Positions 1 through 8,938 of a DNA stretch of 64,000 nt are shown piece after piece. The DNA lies in assembly GCF_009799805.1 (NCBI RefSeq), contig NZ_CP047050.1, positions 2,370,001-2,434,000 of the forward strand, in the 5' to 3' direction. The DNA comes from Myroides phaeus (lineage in GTDB: Bacteria; Bacteroidota; Bacteroidia; Flavobacteriales; Flavobacteriaceae). A program made the position numbers and the translations under genes. Numbering within the stretch: the first letter of the stretch is position 1; the number at the start of each line of letters is the position of its first letter. The notes under the pieces are model-generated. The model did not search any database, had not been told where the DNA came from, and worked only from the letters and a program-made list of their open reading frames with translations.

Positions 1-815
1 TGACTAAATTCTTTAAATGGATTGAAGAGAACGTGGCTAAAGGAGAATTGACAGAGATGAACATTGCTGATCATTTGAGAGGACTTCGCGCAGAACAGCC
101 TGGTTTCAAAGATATCAGTTTTGATACAATTGCAGGATATAAAGATCACGGAGCGTTACCGCACTACAAAGCAGAAGAACATAGTAACTATAAGTTAGAA
201 ACAACAGGATTATTATTAGTCGATTCAGGAGGTCAGTATGAAACAGGAACTACTGATATTACTCGTGTAATTGCTTTAGGTACACCAACTCAAGAAGAGA
301 AAGAAGATTATACAATTGTTTTAAAAGGAACAATTGAAGGATCTATGGCTATTTATACTAAAGGAACAAGAGGGTATCAGATAGATGCAATTACGCGTCG
401 TCCTATTTGGGCTACTATGCGTAATTACGGACACGGTACAGGACACGGAGTTGGTTTCTTCTTAAACGTACACGAAGGTCCACAAGTGTTTAATGGTACA
501 GCAACTGATATTGCTATCGAACCAGGGATGATTACGTCAATTGAGCCAGGATTATATAGAGAAGGAAAACACGGTATTCGTATTGAAAACTTAGTGTTGT
601 CTAAAGACTTAGCATCAAATCAGTTTGGTGACTTTATGGACTTTGAAACATTGACTATTTGCTATATTGCTACAGACTTAGTTGAGAAATCATTGTTAGG
701 ACAAGAGCATATTGATTGGTTAAATAACTATAACCAATGGGTTTATGACTCTATTTCTTCTAAATTATCTGCTGATGAAGCAGCTTGGTTAAAAGAGAAA
801 ACAAAAGCTATCTAA
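1..815 (+). CDS. pepP: Xaa-Pro aminopeptidase (M24B), 5'-truncated by window edge
   Basis: C-terminal part of a cytosolic dinuclear-metal aminopeptidase that removes an N-terminal residue preceding proline. The frame is open to the left edge (codons read from base 3), so the true start and N-terminal domain lie outside the window; the GTG at 33 is internal. All five metal ligands of the pita-bread fold are visible: Asp in LVDSGG, Asp in TTDITR, His in GTGHGVG, Glu in SIEPG and Glu in RIENL. The C-terminal tail is ordinary for the family. A strong hairpin follows the stop. The M24B assignment is firm; the exact substrate preference is inferred from the family. Confidence 0.93.
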   Translation, partial: TKFFKWIEENVAKGELTEMNIADHLRGLRAEQPGFKDISFDTIAGYKDHGALPHYKAEEHSNYKLETTGLLLVDSGGQYETGTTDITRVIALGTPTQEEKEDYTIVLKGTIEGSMAIYTKGTRGYQIDAITRRPIWATMRNYGHGTGHGVGFFLNVHEGPQVFNGTATDIAIEPGMITSIEPGLYREGKHGIRIENLVLSKDLASNQFGDFMDFETLTICYIATDLVEKSLLGQEHIDWLNNYNQWVYDSISSKLSADEAAWLKEKTKAI

Positions 816-838
816 TAGATTAGATAAGTGTAGATATT

Positions 839-876
839 AAAAGGGCGATACATTTGGTGATGTATCGCCCTTTTTA
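839..876 (+). terminator. Intrinsic terminator after pepP
   Basis: Perfect 11-bp stem GGGCGATACAT / ATGTATCGCCC (843-853 / 860-870) with a 6-nt loop, extended by A/T pairs and followed by a T run. The A run on its left could also stop leftward transcription from the AraC-type gene. Confidence 0.85.
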
Positions 877-959
877 ATTTAATAAGCGAGAAATTAGTGT
901 TTAAAACAATCGGTTAGTGTAAGGCGATTATTTTATAAGGTGTGTATTCTAAACGCTAT

Positions 960-1817
960 TTACATCATATTAGAATAACGTATAAGCGAATGTTTCTTTA
1001 AGTGATTTGCTCTAATATATTTTACATACATCGGACGAATAGATTTAAAACCACATTGTGTAGCAATCTCATAGAGAGAATCTTTCGTAAAAAACAATAA
1101 TTGTAAACCTCTAATATATCTTTCTTTGTTATAAAAGTTCCAAAAGGTGTCTCCGTAGAAGTACATAAAATCATCGTTAAATGTAGTTTTAGAAATGCCT
1201 TTATCCTCTAAGATAGCATATAATTTACTTTCAGTTATATTATTAATACTGATAAGTTCGTGATATAAGTCGTTATATTTTTTCTTGTCTTTAGTGTAAT
1301 AGTCAATTTCTAATAAAACATCATTTAGATTTGTTTTAATATTGATATAGAAAAGATTGAATATAAACTTATTATTACGTACGTCTTTTAATACAGTACC
1401 ACTAATAGTACAAAGTTTGTTTTTTCTGTTGAGGCAGTTAAATTTAATAAAGTGATATTTGTTTTCTTGCCAATTGTCGCGTTGGCCTTTACATTCTGTA
1501 ATTACTACATCCATTACATTATACTGAGTAGTCTCATCAATTGTATCAAAGTCAATTGTATTGATAATATTATAATTACTATCTACAACGATACTAAATG
1601 CTTGTGCATATTGAATTTCCTTCTTTTGGTTCAGTAAAGTAGCATAGTTTAGGTGTAACATCGATTCAAATAGGCTTGTTGTCATCGACTTAAAAAAGTT
1701 GTAGTGGAATCTTTGCCAAGCAATGCTATACTTATTTGCAGAGCTTGGGATGTCGACAAATTCATTAATGAATTTTGCCAAGGTATCTGAGACCTCTTCA
1801 AAAAGTTCAAGTTTCAT
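960..1817 (-). CDS. AraC-type helix-turn-helix transcriptional regulator
   Basis: Predicted DNA-binding regulator of 285 residues. The C-terminal 45 residues carry the second helix-turn-helix of the AraC/XylS family (SLYEIATQCGFKS followed by RPMYVKYIR), with the first helix-turn-helix less clear around residues 215-245. The N-terminal part (about 1-170) has no motif I can name; its spacing and the FSIVVDSNYNI segment could fit a PAS-like sensor, but that is weak. It starts at the ATG nearest the divergent promoter region. It is transcribed divergently from icmF across a 419-bp gap, so icmF is one possible target. No effector is visible. Confidence 0.7.
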   Translation of the reverse strand: MKLELFEEVSDTLAKFINEFVDIPSSANKYSIAWQRFHYNFFKSMTTSLFESMLHLNYATLLNQKKEIQYAQAFSIVVDSNYNIINTIDFDTIDETTQYNVMDVVITECKGQRDNWQENKYHFIKFNCLNRKNKLCTISGTVLKDVRNNKFIFNLFYINIKTNLNDVLLEIDYYTKDKKKYNDLYHELISINNITESKLYAILEDKGISKTTFNDDFMYFYGDTFWNFYNKERYIRGLQLLFFTKDSLYEIATQCGFKSIRPMYVKYIRANHLKKHSLIRYSNMM

Positions 1818-2236
1818 AATTTAAGAGTGGTTTGTTAGTTGTCTTGTTAGAATTCGAAATTTATATAAAATTTTTTAAAAAACACTATATGTAAAAACTT
1901 TTTTCGTTATTATTATTCGTTATAATTAACTATGATGTTGTTATTTGTTGTAATTATTGAGTTTTTGGCAATTAAGTTGTTTTACGTATAAGCTGATATT
2001 CAGTTTTAAGAGCGTTTTTTTACTTTTTTTTATGAATTATGTAAAAATGTCCTTTTGAAGTTTAAAGGCATAAAATAGGCTTGATATATCAATAGGATAG
2101 CCTTATTAAGATATAATTATTAATACTATATTTATAATTAGATAATAATTTGATTTTATAGGAGTTGTGTAGATTTTGTTTGCAATATTGAATATTTTAC
2201 TATATTGCTACTCTACAAAAACTAAAAAACTATATT
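1818..2236. other. Divergent intergenic region, AraC-type gene / icmF
   Basis: 419 bp of very AT-rich DNA with no open frame of note. It must hold the promoters of both divergent genes. The only recognisable element is the icmF-proximal promoter listed separately; no clear palindromic operator was seen. Confidence 0.6.
2175..2208 (+). promoter_or_regulatory. Candidate promoter of icmF
   Basis: TTTG (2175-2178), 22-bp spacer, then TATATTGC (2201-2208), a partial match to the Bacteroidota -33 TTTG / -7 TAnnTTTG pattern, about 28 bp before the icmF start. Confidence 0.4.
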
Positions 2237-5200
2237 ATGCAACAAAATACACCGTATGTGCCTAAGAATAAGGTGCGTATAGTTACAGCAGCGGCTTTAT
2301 TTGACGGCCATGACGCAGCTATAAATATTATGCGTCGTATTATTCAAGCAACAGGCTGTGAAGTCATTCACCTTGGACACGATAAAAGTGTTGAGGAGGT
2401 TGTGAATACTGCTATACAAGAAGATGCTAACGCTATTGCAATGACGTCATATCAAGGAGGACACAATGAGTACTTCAAGTATATGTACGATCTATTACAA
2501 GAAAAAGGAGCAGGTCATATTCGAATTGTTGGAGGAGGCGGGGGAGTAATCCTTCCGAGTGAGATCAAGGAATTGATGGATTATGGAATTACCCGATTAT
2601 ACTCTCCAGATGATGGTCGTGCTATGGGACTACAAGGAATGATTAACGATATGGTGCAAGGGGCAGACTATCCTACGATGGACTTGCAATTGCCAGAAGG
2701 GAAAGATGTTTATCAATCTCTTGCCGATAAAGACATTACTACAATTTCACGCTTAATCTCATTAGCGGAGAATAGAGAAGAAGACTTTTTGAAACTATTT
2801 AAGTTTGATGAAGCGAAACATAAAAACACTCCGGTATTAGGGATTACAGGAACGGGAGGAGCTGGTAAGTCATCAATGGTTGACGAGTTAGTACGTCGTT
2901 TCCTTATAGACTTCCCTGAAAAAATAGTAGCCTTAGTTTCTGTTGATCCATCTAAACGTAAGACTGGTGGTGCGTTATTAGGAGATAGAATCCGTATGAA
3001 CTCTATCAACAATCCTCGTGTGTATATGCGTTCGTTGGCTACCCGTCAATCGAATTTAGCACTGTCTCGCTATGTTGAGGAAACGCTACAAGTACTTCAA
3101 GTGGCTAATTATGATCTTATAATCTTAGAAACTTCTGGTATTGGTCAGTCTGACACAGAGATTTTAGACCACTCAGATGCGTCTTTATACATTATGACAC
3201 CAGAATTTGGTGCAGCTACTCAGTTAGAAAAGATTGATATGCTTGACTTTGCAGACATTGTTGCGATAAACAAGTTTGACAAAAGAGGTGCACTTGATGC
3301 TATTCGCGATGTGAAGAAGCAGTATCAACGCAACCACAACTTATGGGATGTAAACCCAGATGAGATGCCTGTATTTGGTACGATTGCCTCGCAGTTTAAC
3401 GATCCTGGTACCAATGCACTATACAAAGCAATTATGGATAAGGTGGTTGAAAAAACAGGGGCTGACTTAAAAACAGGCTTTGAGATTACCAAAGAGATGA
3501 GTGAGAAGGTTTACGTTATTCCACCAAACCGCACGCGTTACTTGTCTGAAATTGCAGAGAATAACCGCAAATATGACGATACGGTATTAACGCAAAAAGA
3601 GGTAGCTCAAAAGTTGTACGGTATTTTCAAAACATTACACAGTGTAGCGGGTAAGCAACCTGAAATAGATAAGTCTGGTATTGTAGAGGCAAGTGTTGCT
3701 TCTAAAGACGAGGATACACAATTGTTTGTGAACTTACTTATTAAAGAGTTTGACAAGGTTAAGATGAACTTAGATCCGTACAATTGGGAGGTTATCCTAA
3801 TGTGGGATGAAAAGGTTAATAAATATAAGAATCCGGTGTACTCATTTAAAGTGCGCGACAAGGAGATTAAGATCGCTACTCACTCAGAGAGTTTGTCTCA
3901 TTTACAAATTCCGAAGATAGCTTTGCCTAAATATGAGGCGTGGGGAGATATCTTGCGTTGGTCGTTACAAGAAAACGTACCAGGGGAGTTTCCGTTTACA
4001 TCAGGACTATATCCGTTTAAACGAGAGGGAGAAGACCCAACGCGTATGTTTGCAGGAGAAGGTGGACCAGAACGTACAAATAGACGTTTCCACTATGTGT
4101 CCTTAGGAATGCCTGCTAAGCGACTATCTACTGCCTTTGACTCGGTTACCTTATATGGAAATGATCCGGGGCATCGACCTGATATTTATGGGAAAATTGG
4201 TAATGCGGGAGTGTCTATTTGTTGTTTAGACGATGCAAAGAAGTTGTACTCTGGTTTTAACTTAGCACACGCACTTACTTCTGTATCTATGACAATCAAC
4301 GGGCCTGCGCCAATGTTATTAGGTTTCTTTATGAATGCCGCAATTGACCAACAATGTGAATTGTACATTAAAGAACACGATTTAGTAGATGAGGTAGAAG
4401 CTAAGATTGCTGAGATTTACAAGAAAAAAGGTGTGGACAGACCACGTTACAATGGCGAACTACCAGAAGGGAATGATGGTTTAGGACTGATGCTATTAGG
4501 GGTAACGGGAGACCAAGTGTTGCCAAAAGCAGTATATGACGAAATTAAGAAGAATACCCTATCGCAAGTGCGCGGTACTGTACAAGCGGATATTTTAAAA
4601 GAAGACCAAGCACAAAATACGTGTATCTTCTCTACAGAGTTTGCTCTGCGCTTGATGGGAGACGTTCAAGAGTATTTTATCAATAAGAATGTGCGTAACT
4701 TCTATTCTGTGTCTATTTCAGGATACCATATTGCAGAAGCAGGTGCTAACCCAATTACGCAGTTGGCATTTACCCTTGCTAACGGGTTTACGTATGTAGA
4801 GTATTATTTGAGTAGAGGAATGGATATCAATGCATTTGGGCCAAACTTGTCGTTCTTCTTTTCTAATGGTATTGATCCAGAATATGCTGTGATAGGGCGT
4901 GTAGCACGTCGTATTTGGGCTAAGGCATTGAAAAATAAGTACGGCGCTAATGAACGTGCACAAATGTTGAAATACCATATTCAAACTTCAGGGCGTTCAC
5001 TTCACGCACAAGAGATTGATTTTAACGATATCCGTACAACTTTACAAGCATTGTATGCTATTTATGACAACTGTAACTCATTGCACACAAATGCGTATGA
5101 TGAGGCAATTACAACACCAACAGAAGAATCTGTACGTCGTGCAATGGCAATTCAGTTGATTATCAACAAGGAGTTAGGTTTAGCTAAGAATGAGAACCCA

Positions 5201-5671
5201 ATACAAGGATCATTTATAATAGAGGAGCTGACTGACTTGGTTGAGGAGGCTGTGTTACAAGAGTTTGATAGAATTACTGAAAGAGGTGGAGTACTTGGGG
5301 CAATGGAAACAATGTACCAACGCTCTAAGATTCAGGAGGAGTCGCTGTATTACGAGACTTTAAAACACGACGGCCGTTTCCCAATTATCGGTGTAAACAC
5401 TTTCTTGAGTTCTAAAGGGTCGCCTACAGTAGTTCCAGCTGAGGTAATTCGCGCAACAGAAGAAGAGAAGTTGTTCCAAATTAAAACTAAGGAGAATCTG
5501 AATAAAGCTAACGAAGCCTTGGTAGCTCAGCAATTGGAGCATATTCAAGAAGTGGCTATTCAAAATGGCAATATTTTCGAAGCGTTGATGGATGCTTCAA
5601 AAGTGTGTTCGTTAGGACAAATTACTTCTGCTTTGTTTGAAGTGGGTGGACAATACAGACGAAATATGTAG
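2237..5671 (+). CDS. icmF: Fused isobutyryl-CoA mutase (IcmF)
   Basis: Adenosylcobalamin-dependent acyl-CoA mutase with its own G-protein chaperone, interconverting isobutyryl-CoA and n-butyryl-CoA. Three parts are seen in order. A B12-binding domain (about 10-145) has DGHDAA in place of the usual DxHxxG. A MeaI/ArgK-like GTPase (about 190-410) has P-loop GTGGAGKSS and the guanine motif NKFD. The TIM-barrel mutase domain is about 560-1120. Gln793 (QAQNT) stands where methylmalonyl-CoA mutases have the carboxylate-binding Arg (VRNT), which favours isobutyryl-CoA over methylmalonyl-CoA. The length of 1144 residues is normal for IcmF. It is a single-gene unit with its own terminator, divergent from an AraC-type regulator. 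Related acyl-CoA substrates such as pivalyl-CoA cannot be excluded. Confidence 0.93.
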   Translation: MQQNTPYVPKNKVRIVTAAALFDGHDAAINIMRRIIQATGCEVIHLGHDKSVEEVVNTAIQEDANAIAMTSYQGGHNEYFKYMYDLLQEKGAGHIRIVGGGGGVILPSEIKELMDYGITRLYSPDDGRAMGLQGMINDMVQGADYPTMDLQLPEGKDVYQSLADKDITTISRLISLAENREEDFLKLFKFDEAKHKNTPVLGITGTGGAGKSSMVDELVRRFLIDFPEKIVALVSVDPSKRKTGGALLGDRIRMNSINNPRVYMRSLATRQSNLALSRYVEETLQVLQVANYDLIILETSGIGQSDTEILDHSDASLYIMTPEFGAATQLEKIDMLDFADIVAINKFDKRGALDAIRDVKKQYQRNHNLWDVNPDEMPVFGTIASQFNDPGTNALYKAIMDKVVEKTGADLKTGFEITKEMSEKVYVIPPNRTRYLSEIAENNRKYDDTVLTQKEVAQKLYGIFKTLHSVAGKQPEIDKSGIVEASVASKDEDTQLFVNLLIKEFDKVKMNLDPYNWEVILMWDEKVNKYKNPVYSFKVRDKEIKIATHSESLSHLQIPKIALPKYEAWGDILRWSLQENVPGEFPFTSGLYPFKREGEDPTRMFAGEGGPERTNRRFHYVSLGMPAKRLSTAFDSVTLYGNDPGHRPDIYGKIGNAGVSICCLDDAKKLYSGFNLAHALTSVSMTINGPAPMLLGFFMNAAIDQQCELYIKEHDLVDEVEAKIAEIYKKKGVDRPRYNGELPEGNDGLGLMLLGVTGDQVLPKAVYDEIKKNTLSQVRGTVQADILKEDQAQNTCIFSTEFALRLMGDVQEYFINKNVRNFYSVSISGYHIAEAGANPITQLAFTLANGFTYVEYYLSRGMDINAFGPNLSFFFSNGIDPEYAVIGRVARRIWAKALKNKYGANERAQMLKYHIQTSGRSLHAQEIDFNDIRTTLQALYAIYDNCNSLHTNAYDEAITTPTEESVRRAMAIQLIINKELGLAKNENPIQGSFIIEELTDLVEEAVLQEFDRITERGGVLGAMETMYQRSKIQEESLYYETLKHDGRFPIIGVNTFLSSKGSPTVVPAEVIRATEEEKLFQIKTKENLNKANEALVAQQLEHIQEVAIQNGNIFEALMDASKVCSLGQITSALFEVGGQYRRNM

Positions 5672-5696
5672 GCTGTTTTTAAACAAAATAATATCT

Positions 5697-5735
5697 AAAA
5701 AGGTTTGAAGATGTATTTCTTTAAACCTTTTTTAT
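5697..5735 (+). terminator. Intrinsic terminator after icmF
   Basis: Stem AAAAAGGTTT / AAACCTTTTT (5697-5706 / 5723-5732) followed by T residues, 26 bp after the icmF stop. Confidence 0.75.
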
Positions 5736-5887
5736 TGAAAACTATTCAAAATATCCATTTTAAAAAACGCATCACGTTTTTATAAAGTTAAAATACTAAG
5801 AATAGTGTAATTTAACTCTTAATGACAATGTTTTATTTTTCGATATCTCGGATATTTTGTTTAAATATTGTATAAATTTTAAGTTGC

Positions 5888-5919
5888 TTGCAAGTGAATA
5901 AAAAAGTTGTGTATATTGG
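5888..5919 (+). promoter_or_regulatory. Promoter of candidate small RNA
   Basis: TTG (5888-5890), 21-bp spacer, TATATTGG (5912-5919; consensus TAnnTTTG). The -33 element overlaps the palindrome CTTGCAAG, which recurs at 5994-6001. Confidence 0.45.
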
Positions 5920-5925
5920 AACACT

Positions 5926-6095
5926 TTAAAAAACGAAATAGAATGGCAATAGATGAGGTAATAGAATTGCGTTTTTAAAGAGATTAAAAGAGACTTGCAA
6001 GTGAGTCATTAGATACGAAACCCTAACCAAACTATAACTATAACAATTGAAAGATTGTTTTATTTCTGAAAGAGACTTTTTAAGTCTCTTTTTTT
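5926..6095 (+). ncRNA. Candidate small noncoding RNA
   Basis: A free-standing transcription unit of about 170 nt: promoter-like elements at 5888-5919, no convincing ORF, and a strong Rho-independent terminator at 6069-6095. Inside are the palindrome ACTTGCAAGT (5993-6002) and an A/C-rich unpaired stretch around 6020-6050. I recognise no named RNA family. The call rests only on promoter plus terminator and is tentative. Confidence 0.35.
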
Positions 6096-6096
6096 A
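6069..6096 (+). terminator. Intrinsic terminator of candidate small RNA
   Basis: Stem AAAGAGACTT / AAGTCTCTTT (6069-6078 / 6082-6091), 3-nt loop, then an unbroken T run. Confidence 0.75.
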
Positions 6097-6121
6097 TTGG
6101 TATTTGTTCTGCATAGTGTAG

Positions 6122-6164
6122 AAACAACAAGAGGCTGTCTATTTAGACAGCCTCTTGTTGTTTT
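6122..6164 (-). terminator. Perfect 19-bp hairpin terminator after lipase gene
   Basis: Arms 6122-6140 and 6145-6163 are perfectly complementary with a 4-nt loop ATTT. A/T flanks make it usable on both strands; it lies 48 bp downstream of the minus-strand lipase stop. Confidence 0.85.
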
Positions 6165-6211
6165 ATCTCGTATTGTGTTCTTCAAAACGAACATCAATCT
6201 TCAGTGTGTGC

Positions 6212-7300
6212 TTATAATTGTTTTTCTATTAAGTGTAGATAAGCAGGAGGTAAGTGATGTGTCATAATACTCTCCGGTTTGTGAAACTCCCTTTGGTATT
6301 CAGGATCAGCTTGTCCGTCTAATATAATAGGATTACTACAACGAGCGTAGTTGCTATTTGAACTATAAGTAGGTTCTTTTAATTCAGGTAGGTGTGTTTG
6401 CACCATAGAGAAAACAAACGAACCCAAGTATTTCTTACTTCGTTTAACGCTTTTTTCAGGTGGATTCTTAATCTTGTTGAATATCGCTCTTGCAAAGATG
6501 CGCTTCGGCCAAGAAAGCTTTTTAAGCGCTTGTTTCACTTCACCATCAGAAACGGGACTAATCTCATTAAAGTCGCGCAAGGTCTGTGTTGTTGGAGGTA
6601 CTTCCGGAACCCAGTCTTGTGTATTGATAATTGCGTAACTCCAGTTTTTAGTCATCTTCTCATATTGATAAGCAAAATACATATTACCCGGTTTGGGAGG
6701 AGCAATAGCATAAACTTTAAACTGCATATCCTTTGGTAACAAGCTTTGTTGTTGCATTTGTATTAAGTTGGCAGTTAGCAAAAAAGCAATCGCTGCGCCT
6801 TGACTATGTCCTGAAATAATAAGTTCCTTTACATTATTTTTATACAAGCTATCTATTTTCGGTTTGATGTCTTGCAATAAGTATAACGAAGCAATTGTCC
6901 ATCCAGCGTGTACCGTAGCCCTTTCATCATCAGATAATTTGTAATCTACCGTTGTTTTATTATCAAGTTGTATCTTACCCTGACTCGGAATCATTGCTGC
7001 ATAGTAGTTTGCTAACCAGCTACTGCCTTTGTTGACAGAACCTCGTATAACAACCTCGTGCACATTTGATGCATTGTTCTTGTAAAGTCCCCACATATTA
7101 GTAAGTCCCACTTCAGGTGATCGATATATATTAGTATACCCTGTCATTTGACGAAGTGAGTCAACGCTATATGCCTCGTGAATATCATTTGCCAATATAG
7201 CACTGTTTAATACCTCTTGTTTCTCAAGTTGAGGTTTTAAGTTCTGGGCGTAAGAAAGCGAGGAAACAAATAAACAAGTTAGTAGAATTTTTCTAATCAT
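6212..7300 (-). CDS. Secreted class 3-type lipase / alpha-beta hydrolase
   Basis: Predicted exported serine hydrolase of 362 residues. The first 18 residues form a Sec signal peptide (hydrophobic core LLTCLFVSSLS, cleavage after SYA). The nucleophile elbow GHSQG sits at about residue 162 within LIISGHSQGAAIAFLL, the layout of class 3 lipases, with a later Asp (NTQDWVPEVPP) and His in the C-terminal region as plausible triad partners. The substrate is not evident; the family includes lipases and phospholipases. It is a single gene with a perfect hairpin terminator. Confidence 0.8.
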   Translation of the reverse strand: MIRKILLTCLFVSSLSYAQNLKPQLEKQEVLNSAILANDIHEAYSVDSLRQMTGYTNIYRSPEVGLTNMWGLYKNNASNVHEVVIRGSVNKGSSWLANYYAAMIPSQGKIQLDNKTTVDYKLSDDERATVHAGWTIASLYLLQDIKPKIDSLYKNNVKELIISGHSQGAAIAFLLTANLIQMQQQSLLPKDMQFKVYAIAPPKPGNMYFAYQYEKMTKNWSYAIINTQDWVPEVPPTTQTLRDFNEISPVSDGEVKQALKKLSWPKRIFARAIFNKIKNPPEKSVKRSKKYLGSFVFSMVQTHLPELKEPTYSSNSNYARCSNPIILDGQADPEYQREFHKPESIMTHHLPPAYLHLIEKQL

Positions 7301-7430
7301 AAATTGTAATATTTAAACTTAGATATAAGTAAAAGCCCTATAAATAAAACTTTTTCAAAGTTAGGGCTTAATATTTTTACCTGCAGTATAAAAGTTGTAA
7401 TTTAGAATAATATATAAAATTTAAACAATT

Positions 7431-8075
7431 ATGACTAATTCATTTGTAAAAACTGTCAAAGACAGAGTTAAAAACTGGTATATTCCCGCTATTGTTGGGG
7501 CACTATTTGTGGTTGGTGGAATCTATATATTTATGACGCCGTTGGCTTCTTATTTTTCACTGACGGTATTGTTCAGTTGTATGTTCTTAATATCAGGGAT
7601 ATTTGAAATTGCCTTTGCATTTTCTAACCGTGATCAGTTAGACGGTTGGGGATGGATGTTATTTTCGGGTATTGTTGATTTAATCTTAGGTACAATCTTG
7701 ATTGGTAATCCATCATTATCAGCAGTTGTCTTACCTATTTTTGTAGGATTTGGATTGATGTTCCGCTCTATGAGAGGTATGGGAATTGCATTTGACTTGA
7801 AGAATTACGGTGTTAAATCGTGGACAGGCTTATTTGTGTTCGCTTTATTAGGAATGATTTTCGCTTTCTTTATGTTGTGGAATCTTGAGTTTGGAGCATT
7901 TACAATTGTGTATTGGACTGCTTTCTCATTTATATTATTAGGTATATATGGTATTATGTATGGTTTCTTCTTGAGAAGGATTAAGAAACACGCAGGAGAA
8001 ATAGACCAAGAATTAGTAGATAAGTATGAAGCGATCAAAGAAGAGATGAGAAAAAGACTTCACGGAGATCGTTAA
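7431..8075 (+). CDS. HdeD-family (DUF308) integral membrane protein
   Basis: A 214-residue protein with about six membrane helices in the paired pattern of the HdeD/DUF308 family (helix starts near residues 18, 42, 73, 95, 130 and 155). The SFSLTVLF..LISGIFEI and GWGWMLFSGIVDLILG segments are typical. The C-terminus is a charged cytoplasmic tail of about 30 residues. The family is linked to acid or general stress resistance in enterobacteria; the role in this lineage is unknown. No enzymatic motif is present. It stands alone, 77 bp before a lipoprotein gene on the same strand, possibly cotranscribed. Confidence 0.8.
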   Translation: MTNSFVKTVKDRVKNWYIPAIVGALFVVGGIYIFMTPLASYFSLTVLFSCMFLISGIFEIAFAFSNRDQLDGWGWMLFSGIVDLILGTILIGNPSLSAVVLPIFVGFGLMFRSMRGMGIAFDLKNYGVKSWTGLFVFALLGMIFAFFMLWNLEFGAFTIVYWTAFSFILLGIYGIMYGFFLRRIKKHAGEIDQELVDKYEAIKEEMRKRLHGDR

Positions 8076-8151
8076 TATCTAAAAAAAAATATAAAATTGA
8101 TACTTGCAATTGAATAATCCTTATTTTGCATAGAATATAAAAATGTAAAGT

Positions 8152-8730
8152 ATGAAAAAGTTAAGTTTAATAGTTGCATTTATCACAGGTGCATTGTTTT
8201 TAGGAAGTTGTGAAGGACCAACAGGGCCAGAGGGTAAACCAGGTCCAGCTATCTATCCAGAAATATTTGAATACACATTCAGTTTTGATGGGGACTTAGA
8301 TAAAGAGGTAGTAGGACATTTACAACAAGCTCCAGTAAAGGTTTACGATGGAGATATTGTTTTAGCTTATATAATGACAGGATTGACTAAGGATAATAGA
8401 CCAATTTGGACACCAATGCCTCATCGCTATTTTGTAACTGATATTGATACAAATAAAGAAGAGGAGTTAGAGTTTAGCTATAACTTTAGTCCGTATGATA
8501 TCGAGATTACTGCAAGTGCTTCAACTAAATTAAGATTATTTAATGGGGATGCTCAAGGAAAAAATGGTTTACTAAAAGGTAGAATTTTCAGAGTAGCTTA
8601 TATTCCAGCACAAGACCCAAGACAAGTAAATAAATCTGTAGAAGGTAAAAATGTAAGAACACCATTAAGTTATGAAGAAGCAGTAGCGAAGTATAACTTA
8701 CAAAATGTAACAGTGAAAAATCAAAATTAG
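8152..8730 (+). CDS. Hypothetical lipoprotein with short collagen-like repeat
   Basis: A lipoprotein of 192 residues with signal peptide and lipobox LFLGSC (Cys20), so it is probably anchored in the outer or inner membrane. Right after the Cys come four Gly-X-Y triplets (GPT GPE GKP GPA), a pattern I recall from Bacteroidota surface lipoproteins, perhaps a flexible stalk. The remaining 160 residues look like a beta-rich globular domain (FEYTFSFDGD, IEITASASTKLRLF) that I cannot name. A terminator follows, so it ends its transcript. Function unknown. Confidence 0.8.
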   Translation: MKKLSLIVAFITGALFLGSCEGPTGPEGKPGPAIYPEIFEYTFSFDGDLDKEVVGHLQQAPVKVYDGDIVLAYIMTGLTKDNRPIWTPMPHRYFVTDIDTNKEEELEFSYNFSPYDIEITASASTKLRLFNGDAQGKNGLLKGRIFRVAYIPAQDPRQVNKSVEGKNVRTPLSYEEAVAKYNLQNVTVKNQN

Positions 8731-8752
8731 TTGCTATTCCAGAAATAAACAG

Positions 8753-8785
8753 AAAAGGCGAAATAGAGATATTTCGCCTTTTTTA
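8753..8785 (+). terminator. Intrinsic terminator
   Basis: Stem AAAAGGCGAAATA / TATTTCGCCTTTT (8753-8765 / 8770-8782) plus T run. Confidence 0.85.
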
Positions 8786-8805
8786 TTTTTTAACCCCTAA
8801 ATTTT

Positions 8806-8919
8806 AGGGGGTCAACTCGTAAAAAGTGGTGTTTTAAATTTTTTTTCAAAAAAAAATAGGGGGTGTGTGTCGAAAATAAGTTGAAATAGTATAAATTTGT
8901 AGTCTATAACAAAGGGGGT
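8806..8919 (+). promoter_or_regulatory. Three AGGGGGT motifs in glnN upstream region
   Basis: AGGGGGT occurs at 8806-8812, 8858-8864 and 8913-8919, spaced 52 and 55 bp, in otherwise very AT-rich DNA. The first is half of the inverted repeat CCCCTAAA/TTTAGGGG (8794-8810). The -7 box lies between the second and third. They are candidate binding sites for a nitrogen regulator; no factor can be named. Confidence 0.45.
8892..8899 (+). promoter_or_regulatory. -7 box of glnN promoter
   Basis: TAAATTTG is an exact match to TAnnTTTG, 39 bp before the glnN start. No good -33 element was seen, which fits an activator-dependent promoter. Confidence 0.55.
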
Positions 8920-8938
8920 AACCTCAAAAAACAATATT

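Larger units (their letters stand above)
5672..6211. other. Intergenic region between icmF and lipase gene
   Basis: 540 bp without a protein gene. It contains the icmF terminator, a promoter-like pair at 5888-5919, a candidate 170-nt RNA ending in a strong terminator near 6095, and a 19-bp perfect hairpin at 6122-6163 serving the lipase gene. An 11-codon ORF (ATG at 5943) inside the candidate RNA is too short to call. Confidence 0.6.

Noticed and set aside
2237..5671. Methylmalonyl-CoA mutase as the function of the large mutase
   Set aside because: The built-in GTPase domain, domain order and Gln in place of the carboxylate-binding Arg indicate IcmF.
8152..8730. Collagen-like fibre protein
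   Set aside because: Only four Gly-X-Y triplets are present, too few for a triple helix; treated as a short stalk of a lipoprotein.
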